This document shows, one piece after another, positions 36,171 to 44,938 of a stretch of DNA of 64,000 nt. The first letter of the stretch is position 1; each line of letters opens with the position of its first letter. Below the pieces are notes generated by a model that saw nothing but the letters and a program-made list of their open reading frames with translations, was not told the DNA's origin and ran no database searches. The stretch spans positions 62,001 through 126,000 of the forward strand of contig NZ_JACJQJ010000004.1 in the NCBI RefSeq assembly GCF_014696615.1, given 5' to 3'. The position numbers and the translations under genes were made by a program. Origin of the DNA: Nostoc linckia FACHB-104 (lineage in GTDB: Bacteria > Cyanobacteriota > Cyanobacteriia > Cyanobacteriales > Nostocaceae).

Positions 36171-36699
36171 TTGTGGGCTTGACTTCGTTTTGAAGAGATA
36201 GAAAGGGTATTAGGGATATATATAACTACAAATTGAATATCCAGCTTCCGGATTATGTAGTTATAGGATGAACTTTAGCAAATATCTCAAAATAAAATTT
36301 GCTCAAATTTAACTATTTTAATCTTCGAGATTATCAAACATCTCCATCCTCATCAAACAGTAAAAATATGCAAAAAAAGCCTGGTTCAGCAGGCTTTTAT
36401 ACTATAGCAGTCCTAAAACTTATTCGTCATCAGTTCTCAAACCTGGAGTGAAAAATTGCAGCATCAACTGAGGCTGACATCTACCAAAAAGCATACAAAT
36501 TCAAATATTGTTTGCGTCACGTAAATTACATTTAGGGGCGCACAGCCCTACGCCCCTAGATATCTATCGTAATTTCTACTAAAAATTTAGACTGACTACA
36601 ACACACTTCTCATTATTAGCTGATTATTCAAAACTTTCTAATTGCTCAGTTCGTTGCGTAACTCGTAATTCTCTTAGTTTAATTACGAATTACGAATTA
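36171..36699. other. Intergenic region with glcD terminator and a GGGGCG hairpin
   Basis: Between glcD and the glycosidase gene, both on minus. It contains the terminator at 36375-36398 and a TAGGGGCG/CGCCCCTA hairpin at 36533-36558, the latter of the same GTAGGGG-like repeat type as at 30887. Near 36680 there is a short direct repeat of TTACGAA. Confidence 0.5.
36375..36398 (-). terminator. Rho-independent terminator for glcD transcript
   Basis: AAAAGCCTG - GTTCAG - CAGGCTTTT: a 9-bp perfect stem. On the minus strand it is followed by a run of seven T. It lies about 300 bp beyond the glcD stop. Confidence 0.8.
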
Positions 36700-38172
36700 T
36701 TAAAATTTCTCAATTCCTTCAAACTTTTTAGCGCTTACTGTATTTGCAGCTTCTCCACAAGTGCGTGGCGTGGGAAATATCTTGTCTGGATTAGCTAAAC
36801 CTTTGGGATTAAAAACTTGCCTTACCCATTGCATAGTTTCCAAATCCGCTGGGCTAAACATATCTGGCATATAGCATTTTTTATCTGCACCAATACCATG
36901 TTCACCCGAAATACTACCGCCGACTTTCACGCAAAGTTTTAAAATTTCTCCCCCTAATTCTTCCACTCTTTCTAATGCGCCATGCACAGCATTATCGTAA
37001 AGAATTAGTGGATGAAGATTACCATCACCAGCATGAAATACATTGGCAACTCGATAACCAAATTTTTGACTTAATGCCTCAATTTCTTGTAAAACATAGG
37101 GTAATTGAGTCCGAGGAATTACGCCATCTTGCACATAATAATCTGGGCTTAAATGTCCTGCAGCGGCAAAAGCAGCTTTTCGCCCTTTCCAAAGTTTTAA
37201 TCGCGTTTCGGGATCGCTAGCAGAAGTGACACTACGCGCACCATTTTGTTTACAAATTTCAATTACTCTTTGTTTATTGCCTGCAACTTCTACTTCTAAA
37301 CCATCGATTTCAATTAGTAAAATTGCCGTAGCATCGCGGGGATAACAATTAGTTGCTACCACATCTTCTACAGCATTAATACTAAAGTTATCCATCATTT
37401 CCATACCACCAGGAATAATCCCCGCACTGATGATATCGGAAACAGCAGCCCCAGCCGCCTCAACACTCGTAAAATCTGCTAACAAGACACAAATTGATTC
37501 CGCCGTTTTGAGAATTCGGAGGGTAATTTCTGTAGCAATCCCCAAAGTACCTTCTGAACCCACAAATATACCTGTTAAATCATAACCAGGCATTTCGGGA
37601 ATTTGCCCGCCTACATCAACAATTTCACCATCAGGCAGCACTAATTTCAATCCCAAAACATGGTTAGTAGTTACACCATATTTCAAGCAATGCACACCAC
37701 CAGAATTTTCCGCGATATTGCCGCCAATTGAACAGATAATTTGGCTGGAGGGGTCTGGTGCATAATAAAAACCTGCACCACTTACCGCTTGTGTTACCCA
37801 GCTATTAATTACTCCCGGTTGCACAACAGCGCGTTGATTTTCTAAATCAATGCTGAGTATTTGCCGCATTAAGGAAGTAACAATTAAAACTGAATTTTCC
37901 CCAGGCAAAGCGCCACCAGATAACCCAGTTCCAGAACCCCGTGCAATGAAGGGAAGAGAGTATTGGTTGCATATCTTTACCGCCGCTGCAACCTGTTCTG
38001 TAGTTCTGGGAAGTACAACTACCGCCGGACGCTGGCGATAGCCTGTTAAACCATCGCATTCATAAGTAATCAGTTCCTCACGGCGTTGAACTACACCATT
38101 TTTGCCCAGAACAGCCTCAAATGCTTGAATGATGGGTTTCCAGTTACGTTGTTGTTTGTTTTCGGTGAGCAT
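36700..38172 (-). CDS. glcD: FAD-linked glycolate / D-lactate dehydrogenase GlcD
   Basis: A 490-aa FAD-dependent 2-hydroxyacid dehydrogenase of the GlcD/VAO family. In cyanobacteria it oxidises glycolate from photorespiration and/or D-lactate. Motifs: PAVVVLPRTTEQVAAAVKIC and RGSGTGLSGGALP (FAD binding), CSIGGNIAENSGGVHCLKYG, IFVGSEGTLGIATEITLR, and the C-terminal NVFHAGDGNLHPLILYD and GSISGEHGIGADK. Length is typical. No glcE or glcF lies next to it. Transcription likely stops at 36375-36398. The ATG at 38172 is well defined. Confidence 0.93.
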   Translation of the reverse strand: MLTENKQQRNWKPIIQAFEAVLGKNGVVQRREELITYECDGLTGYRQRPAVVVLPRTTEQVAAAVKICNQYSLPFIARGSGTGLSGGALPGENSVLIVTSLMRQILSIDLENQRAVVQPGVINSWVTQAVSGAGFYYAPDPSSQIICSIGGNIAENSGGVHCLKYGVTTNHVLGLKLVLPDGEIVDVGGQIPEMPGYDLTGIFVGSEGTLGIATEITLRILKTAESICVLLADFTSVEAAGAAVSDIISAGIIPGGMEMMDNFSINAVEDVVATNCYPRDATAILLIEIDGLEVEVAGNKQRVIEICKQNGARSVTSASDPETRLKLWKGRKAAFAAAGHLSPDYYVQDGVIPRTQLPYVLQEIEALSQKFGYRVANVFHAGDGNLHPLILYDNAVHGALERVEELGGEILKLCVKVGGSISGEHGIGADKKCYMPDMFSPADLETMQWVRQVFNPKGLANPDKIFPTPRTCGEAANTVSAKKFEGIEKF

Positions 38173-39005
38173 AATTTGTTCCTGATAAGGGTAGGATGCA
38201 GTCCAGGTTGATCACCTTAGCCTGCAAATGCATGGCTCATACTAAAGAATATTGTGACAGGAGTTACCAGAGTGCGATCGCGTTTTTTGCATTTATTTGA
38301 GTACCAGATCACAAACATAGCTTAAGTGCTGAGCGCTAGATATGAGAGATTTTAATTACAAGCACTGTGATTGATAGGATAACTGTCTAGCTAAAAAAGC
38401 TGAAGTCTATGGGAATAACTAATCGCATCAGACATCAAATAAAAAATAATTATCATTCGTGCTTTTGAAATATTTCATTATTGCTCTTGAATAGAGAAAA
38501 GTTTTTTTGAGCGGCAGTGTAATTATCTTGTGTGTTTTTGATTATCAAATTATGATTATCAAATCATGATTATCAGAATTTGATATCATTTATTCTGCTT
38601 TTAATTGCTAAGAATATTTGCAAATAAATACTTTTATTAAAGTTTTCTCATCTACTTTTTTGATTTTATCAAAATATGTGAAAAACAGTATTCAATAATA
38701 CAGAATTTATATTTATTTTTTAATTTTTTATATACAAGTGATTACTTAACATTAATCACTTGATAACTGATAGATAACTCTTCACGGATTAACTGTTTGT
38801 AAATATTCTTTAGCGCTATTTAAAAAGCTTTCCCAACACACACTCTTTTATGAGTGTTCTTCAAGCTTGCAAGCGTTAAAAATGAAAATTTTTTCAATCA
38901 TCTACCCAAATGGTTGATGTTTCAATATTCAGGAAACCCTAGCAAGTTCTAAATATTGAAAATCAAAAACATAGACAATACTTATTGGGAGTGAAGAATA
39001 CAACT
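38173..39005. other. Long AT-rich upstream region of the kinase-cyclase gene
   Basis: About 830 bp shared by glcD (minus) and the kinase-cyclase gene (plus). It holds the 14-bp triple repeat at 38539-38580 and a hairpin ACACTC-TTTTAT-GAGTGT at 38840-38857. No coding frame is supported. Confidence 0.5.
38539..38580. promoter_or_regulatory. Three tandem 14-bp dyad repeats (candidate operator)
   Basis: TGATTATCAAATTA, TGATTATCAAATCA and TGATTATCAGAATT follow each other without gap. The middle copy is an inverted repeat TGATT-N4-AATCA. Such regularly spaced dyads upstream of a signalling gene suggest a regulator-binding array. The regulator is unknown. Confidence 0.5.
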
Positions 39006-42000
39006 ATGATTACAGTATCAGGGTATCAAATTCTAGAAGCTATTTATGTAGGGTCAAAAACAGTCATTTATCGCGGCTTTAGAGTTTGGGATCAACAACC
39101 AATAATTGTGAAAGTAGTTAACAAAGAATATCCCACTCTTGGTGATATCGCTAGATTAAAGCATGAATATGACATCACCCAGATGCTGAATATGCCAGGA
39201 ATTGTCAAGTCTTATTGCCTGAAAAATACTCATGGCTCTCTAGCATTGATATTAGAAGATTTTGGCGGAGAATCGCTATATCAATTTATTCAAAGAAAAC
39301 CACTAACAATCCCAGAATTTTTGACAATTGCTATTAAATTAGCAGAAATTTTAGATGAATTGTTTAAAAAACGGATTATTCATCAGGATATTAAGCCACA
39401 CAATATTATTATTAACTCGCAAACTGGCGAGATAAAAATTACAGATTTTGCGATCGCCTCCCGCGTTTCTAGAGAAACCCAGTTTATTTGTAATCTCAAT
39501 CGTTTGGAAGGGACATTAGCTTATATGTCGCCAGAGCAAACAGGGAGGATGAATAGATCCATAGACTATCGGACTGACTTTTACTCTTTAGGTGTCACCT
39601 TTTATGAAATGCTCACCCAGCATTTGCCTTTTGAAACTAACGATGCAATGGAGTTGGTTCATTGTCATATTGCAAAACAGCCTGTACCACCCCATGAATT
39701 GAATTCGGATATTCCTGAAACAATTTCCGCTATTATCTTGAAATTGTTAGCAAAAATGTCGGAAGAAAGATATCAAAGTAGCTATGGATTGAGAGCAGAT
39801 TTGCAAAACTGCCTCAATCAATTATGCGAAACTAACCAAATTTCATACTTTCCATTAGGAGAGCAAGACATTTCACCAATCTTTCAAATCCCACAAAAAT
39901 TGTATGGCAGAGATAGAGAAATTGCCACTTTATTAGCTGCTTGTGAACGAGTACTAGGGGGAAATAGAGACAATTTATGCTTATATTCCCTATCTAGTTA
40001 TTCGGAAATGATGCTCATATCTGGTTATTCTGGTATCGGCAAATCAGCATTAGTACAAGAAGTTTATCAACCAATTACTAAGCACAAAGGATACTTTATT
40101 GCTGGGAAATGTAACCTGTTGCAGAGGAATATTCCCTATGCTGCCATAATTCCAGCCTTTCAGAAATTAATTCGCCAGTTGTTGACAGAATCTGATGCCC
40201 AAATTGCAGTTTGGCGGGGAAAAATTTTAGCTGCTTTATCGATTAATTGCCAGGTGATTATTAATGTAATTCCTGAAATTGAACTAATTGTAGGTCAACA
40301 GCCTGCTGTACCAGAAGTAGGGGTAGTAGAATCACAAAATCGCTTTAATAGGGTCTTGCAAAACTTCATCCATATATTTACTAAATCTGAACACCCCTTA
40401 GTAATTTTTTTAGATGATTTGCAATGGGCAGATTCTGCTTCTCTAAAACTGATCCAATTGCTTATGACAGAAGCCGATAGTCATTATTTATTTCTCATAG
40501 GTTCCTATCGAGATAAAGAAGTTAATGCAACTCATCCATTAATGTTGACATTAAAAGAAATTCAAAAGCACAATCACAAAATAAATTGTAGTAGTAATCT
40601 TTTTCCTAAGCTCAATTATATCTCTCTTTCTCCGTTAAATTTAGCTCATGTTACTCAGTTAATTACAGATACTCTACACTGCGAGCAATCGAAAGCTATG
40701 CCATTGGCGGAACTTGTTATTGAAAAAACTCATGGTAATCCTTTTTTTGTGAATGAATTCTTGAAATCCTTATATACACAAGAACTACTAGAATTTGATT
40801 TTATTCAGGGAGTATGGCAGTGGAATATAGCAGATATTCAAGCCACACCAATTACAAATAATGTTGTTAATTTAATGGCAGATAAAATTCAAAGACTCTC
40901 TGCTCAGACTCAACAAATTTTAAAGCTAGCCGCTTGTATTGGGTATCAATTTGATTTGCAAACCCTATCAATTGTCTATAAGAAAACTGCAATTGCCACT
41001 GCTAGTGATTTATGGGAAGCAATTGATTCAGGGCTAATTCTACCTTTAGGTAATGAGGAGCAACTACTGAGGGCGGAGGATTGGATCAAGCAAGAGACAG
41101 AAACAGAGTCAAAATTTGCCGTTTCTCATCTCCCGGCTTTGATATCTTACAAATTCTTGCACGATCGTGTACAGCAAGCTGCTTATTGTTTAATTCCCGA
41201 AGACCAAAAGCAAATAGTACATCTACAAGTAGGGCAACTACTACTCAAAAATAATCAATGTACCCGAGAGGAAAAAATTTTTGATCTTGTCAATCAACTC
41301 AATTTTGGAATGCAATTGATTACTAATCAATCAGAAAAGTATGAATTGGCAGAATTAAATCTCTATGCTGGTAAAAAATCCAAACTATCCGCCGCCTATA
41401 ATTCAGCAATGAATTACTTGCGAAATGGTATGAAGCTGTTAAGTGATTGTAGCTGGGATGAGCAATATGAACTGACACTAGCACTTTATCAAGAAGCTGT
41501 AGAAGCAGCCTACATCAATGGCGAGTTTGCAGAAATGGAGCGTTATATGCAAATAGTTCTACAACAAGCAAAAACTGTGCTTGATAAAGTAAAAGTGTAT
41601 GAAATTAAAATCCAATTTTGTGCTGCTCGCAATAAGATGCAGGGCACAATAGAAACAACCTTAGAAATTTTGGATTTGTTAGAAATTAGGTTTCCTAAAA
41701 ATCCTAGTAAATTAGATGTTCAACAGAGCTATAGAGAAACAAAATATGCATTGGCTGGCAAAGAACCTCTAGATTTACTTGACCTACCCAAAATGACAGA
41801 TCCCTATAAAATAGCTGCCCTCAGACTGATGTCAAATGTGACTATCAGTGCTTACAATACAGCACCTCTGATCTTTCAATTGATTACTCTGCAACAAGTG
41901 AAGCTATTAGTTCAGTATGGTAATTCTGCAGTTGCTGCTTCATCTTATGCTTGGTATGGCTTATTTTTGTCTGGTATTGTCGATGATATTGATACAGGTT

Positions 42001-44702
42001 ATGAGTTTGGGCAACTGGCATTAAAGATTTTAGATAAATTCGATGCTAAAGAATTCCAAGCTAAGACTTTTTTCGCCTTTAATATCTTTATTATGCCGTG
42101 GAAAATGCATATTAAAGAAACACTAAATCCTTTACTTAAAAGTTGTCAAATTGGTATAGAAATTGCAGATTTTGAATATGCTAGTCGAGCTGCGTTACAT
42201 TATGGTTGCCATTCTTATCTTGCAGGGAATTCATTGGTAGAAACTGAACAGGAGATGTCAAAATACAGCCATTTAATGCTGGAGTTAAAACAGGAGTCAG
42301 TACTTTGTAAGAATGAGATAATTCGCCGCTCTATTTTGAAATTACTGGACAGATTTGAACCCACAGTAGGTTGTAATTGCGGGGATTTTCATGATGAGAA
42401 ACTCCTGAAATTTTTGCTAGAAGCTAACCTATATCACACAATTTTTGTCTTAGCCATTAACAGACTCATAGTTAGTTACTTACTACAAGACTGGCCGCTA
42501 GTAAATCGGTACGCTGTGCTAGCAGAAAAATACATAGATAGCGGATGTGCTTTTATTCTCGGAGCCATATTTAACTTTTATGATTCTTTATATCAATTAG
42601 CTATCTATACAGATACTGAAAGTGATGAAAAAATCCAGATTTTAGAAAAAGTACATACTAACCAACAGAAAATGCAAATCTGGTCACACCATGCACCAAT
42701 GAATTTCTTACACAAGTTTCATTTAGTGGCAGCAGAAAGGCATCGAGTTTTGGGTGAAGATATTCAGGCAATAGACAACTATAATCGCGCCATAGAATTG
42801 TCTAAAGAACATGAATATTTACAAGAAGAAGCTTTGGCAAATGAACTAGCAGCAAAATTTTATTTAACAAAAGGCATGACCAAAATTGCTCAGGTTTACA
42901 TGGTGGATGCCCATTATTGTTATCAGCGATGGGGCGCGATCGCCAAAGTCAGACAGTTAGAAGAGACCTATCCTCAGCTGCTTATATGGCAATCTAGTAG
43001 TTTTGAAAAAGCGCGTACCAGCATCAGTCAAACCCTCAATCGTCTGACAACTTCCTCAACTTCTTCTAGCAGTGATAGTGGTGTTGCTGAAGCACTAGAC
43101 TTGGCAACTGTGATCAAAGCTTCCCAAGCGATCGCAGGTGAAATCGTCTTGGAGAATTTACTGGCGAAATTGATGGCGATCGTGATTGAAAATGCGGGAG
43201 CAACCAAAGGCTTTTTAATTCTCTGCCAAAACGGTGAACTGTGGATTAAAGCTGTCAAAGAAGTGGGTAGCGATACTGTCAAAGTTCTGCAATCATTGCC
43301 AGTGAATCACAGCGATTTGCTACCAACAGTCATCGTCAATTATGTAGCTAGAACCCAGTCGGATGTCGTCCTTACCAATGCTGCTTGTGAAGGGCTATTT
43401 ATTAAAGATATTTTTATTCAGGAAAATCAACCCCAATCACTTCTTTGTACTCCCATCCTTAATCAAGGCAAACTCATGGGTGTGTTGTATTTGGAAAATC
43501 ACCTAACAACAGGTGCATTTACAGACAATCACCTAGAAGTTTTGAAAATTTTATCTTCTCAAGCCGCTATTTCCATTGAAAACGCACTGCTATACCAAAC
43601 TCTAGAACAAAAAGTGCAGGAACGCACTACCCAACTGGCTCAAGCCAATATGGACTTAGAAAAACGGAATTTACTGATTCGTCAGGTGTTTGGACGTTAT
43701 TTAAGTGATGATATTGTTGCCAATTTGCTAGAAAGCCCAGAAAGATTGGAACTTGGTGGGGATAGAAGAAAAATGACGATCCTGACTTCTGATTTAAGAG
43801 GATTTACAGCCATCTCAGAGCGATCGCAACCAGAAGAAGTCATTAGTATCCTCAACATCTATTTTGAATTTATGGCAGATGTTATTACCAAGTATCAGGG
43901 AAGCATTAATGAGTTCATGGGTGATGGGATTTTGGTGCTATTTGGTGCCCCTACGCCCAGAAAAGATGATGCGCTAAGAGCTGTAGCTTGTGCTTGTGCT
44001 ATGCAGTTGGCAATGGATGCTGTGAATGAAAAATTGCAAGATTTAAATTTCCCTCAACTAGACATGGGTATTGGTATCAACACGGGTTTGGTAATTTTGG
44101 GAAATATTGGCTCAGAGAAACGAACTAAGTACGGTATTGTCGGCAGCCAAGTAAATCTAGCTTACCGGATTGAATCTTACAGTCTAGGGGGTGAGATTCT
44201 GATTTCAGAACAAACATTACAAGAAGTCGGCTCTATTGTCAGAATCAATGGGCAAAAGCAGGTACATCCTAAAGGAGTGAAACAACTAATTACTATTTAC
44301 AATGTTGACGGTATTGGCAAACCATACAACCTTTTTCTACCCAAAGAGGAAGAGATATTCTTCAATCTGACTGAAATCATCCCCATCCAGTACGCCATGA
44401 TTGAGGAAAAGCATATTCATGAAACTATGTTTCAGGGAAGTGTAATCCAAATCTCAGCAAGGGGAGCTAAAGTCTACTGTGAGAATCTATCTGAGGGTTG
44501 TTTACCGCCTGCACAAACCAACATTAAACTCAACTTATTAGTACCAAATATTCCAGCAGAACTGCAAGAAGATATATATGCTAAAGTATCGGAAAAATTA
44601 GCAGATTCTAGGAGTTTTTATCTTCATTTTTCTAGAAAATCTCTAGCTTTAGAGATGATGCGTTGGGCGAAATTTAAGTCAAAAAATATGCTTGTTTTTT
44701 AG
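39006..44702 (+). CDS. Giant Ser/Thr kinase - AAA ATPase - TPR-like - GAF - class III cyclase protein
   Basis: An 1898-aa multidomain signalling protein. Domain order: an N-terminal Ser/Thr kinase (about 8-275) with catalytic loop HQDIKPHN at 126-133 (HRD has become HQD) and DFA instead of DFG at 147-149; an AAA-type ATPase with Walker A GYSGIGKS at 340-347 and LDDLQWADSAS near 468; a long helical region to about 1360; a GAF domain (about 1366-1530); a signalling helix; a class III nucleotide cyclase (about 1590-1740) with metal Asp1596 and Asp1640 and transition-state Asn1717 and Arg1721; and a C-terminal PilZ-like domain. The N-terminal part is that of cyanobacterial kinases that usually end in a histidine kinase (HstK type); here the output is a cyclase. 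Base-selecting positions are Glu1636 and Gly1710. The start is the ATG at 39006, not the TTG at 38985. Confidence 0.92.
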   Translation: MITVSGYQILEAIYVGSKTVIYRGFRVWDQQPIIVKVVNKEYPTLGDIARLKHEYDITQMLNMPGIVKSYCLKNTHGSLALILEDFGGESLYQFIQRKPLTIPEFLTIAIKLAEILDELFKKRIIHQDIKPHNIIINSQTGEIKITDFAIASRVSRETQFICNLNRLEGTLAYMSPEQTGRMNRSIDYRTDFYSLGVTFYEMLTQHLPFETNDAMELVHCHIAKQPVPPHELNSDIPETISAIILKLLAKMSEERYQSSYGLRADLQNCLNQLCETNQISYFPLGEQDISPIFQIPQKLYGRDREIATLLAACERVLGGNRDNLCLYSLSSYSEMMLISGYSGIGKSALVQEVYQPITKHKGYFIAGKCNLLQRNIPYAAIIPAFQKLIRQLLTESDAQIAVWRGKILAALSINCQVIINVIPEIELIVGQQPAVPEVGVVESQNRFNRVLQNFIHIFTKSEHPLVIFLDDLQWADSASLKLIQLLMTEADSHYLFLIGSYRDKEVNATHPLMLTLKEIQKHNHKINCSSNLFPKLNYISLSPLNLAHVTQLITDTLHCEQSKAMPLAELVIEKTHGNPFFVNEFLKSLYTQELLEFDFIQGVWQWNIADIQATPITNNVVNLMADKIQRLSAQTQQILKLAACIGYQFDLQTLSIVYKKTAIATASDLWEAIDSGLILPLGNEEQLLRAEDWIKQETETESKFAVSHLPALISYKFLHDRVQQAAYCLIPEDQKQIVHLQVGQLLLKNNQCTREEKIFDLVNQLNFGMQLITNQSEKYELAELNLYAGKKSKLSAAYNSAMNYLRNGMKLLSDCSWDEQYELTLALYQEAVEAAYINGEFAEMERYMQIVLQQAKTVLDKVKVYEIKIQFCAARNKMQGTIETTLEILDLLEIRFPKNPSKLDVQQSYRETKYALAGKEPLDLLDLPKMTDPYKIAALRLMSNVTISAYNTAPLIFQLITLQQVKLLVQYGNSAVAASSYAWYGLFLSGIVDDIDTGYEFGQLALKILDKFDAKEFQAKTFFAFNIFIMPWKMHIKETLNPLLKSCQIGIEIADFEYASRAALHYGCHSYLAGNSLVETEQEMSKYSHLMLELKQESVLCKNEIIRRSILKLLDRFEPTVGCNCGDFHDEKLLKFLLEANLYHTIFVLAINRLIVSYLLQDWPLVNRYAVLAEKYIDSGCAFILGAIFNFYDSLYQLAIYTDTESDEKIQILEKVHTNQQKMQIWSHHAPMNFLHKFHLVAAERHRVLGEDIQAIDNYNRAIELSKEHEYLQEEALANELAAKFYLTKGMTKIAQVYMVDAHYCYQRWGAIAKVRQLEETYPQLLIWQSSSFEKARTSISQTLNRLTTSSTSSSSDSGVAEALDLATVIKASQAIAGEIVLENLLAKLMAIVIENAGATKGFLILCQNGELWIKAVKEVGSDTVKVLQSLPVNHSDLLPTVIVNYVARTQSDVVLTNAACEGLFIKDIFIQENQPQSLLCTPILNQGKLMGVLYLENHLTTGAFTDNHLEVLKILSSQAAISIENALLYQTLEQKVQERTTQLAQANMDLEKRNLLIRQVFGRYLSDDIVANLLESPERLELGGDRRKMTILTSDLRGFTAISERSQPEEVISILNIYFEFMADVITKYQGSINEFMGDGILVLFGAPTPRKDDALRAVACACAMQLAMDAVNEKLQDLNFPQLDMGIGINTGLVILGNIGSEKRTKYGIVGSQVNLAYRIESYSLGGEILISEQTLQEVGSIVRINGQKQVHPKGVKQLITIYNVDGIGKPYNLFLPKEEEIFFNLTEIIPIQYAMIEEKHIHETMFQGSVIQISARGAKVYCENLSEGCLPPAQTNIKLNLLVPNIPAELQEDIYAKVSEKLADSRSFYLHFSRKSLALEMMRWAKFKSKNMLVF
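43776..43837 (+). repeat. 62-bp block identical to 45872-45933 (cyclase domain)
   Basis: From ACGATCCTGACTTC to CGCAACCAGAAGA, the sequence matches the second cyclase gene base for base over 62 bp, whereas flanking codons differ at many synonymous sites. It covers the first metal-binding Asp of the cyclase domain. Confidence 0.85.
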
Positions 44703-44938
44703 CTCAATTAACTAAACTATAAATCACACTGGCAATTATCAGCTTTGCAGATATTTATCAAAGAATAGAAAACTTCACATTCGTAGATATTGCCAGAAAA
44801 AAATACAAATACAGTAGTTAGCAGTTTTAGCAACTAAATGTAGACAAACTATATATAATTTATCTACAATGTTTCTTGAGATATATTAATAGTTTGTGAA
44901 AAAATAAAGTAATAATATTATATTACTCAAATTGGGTG

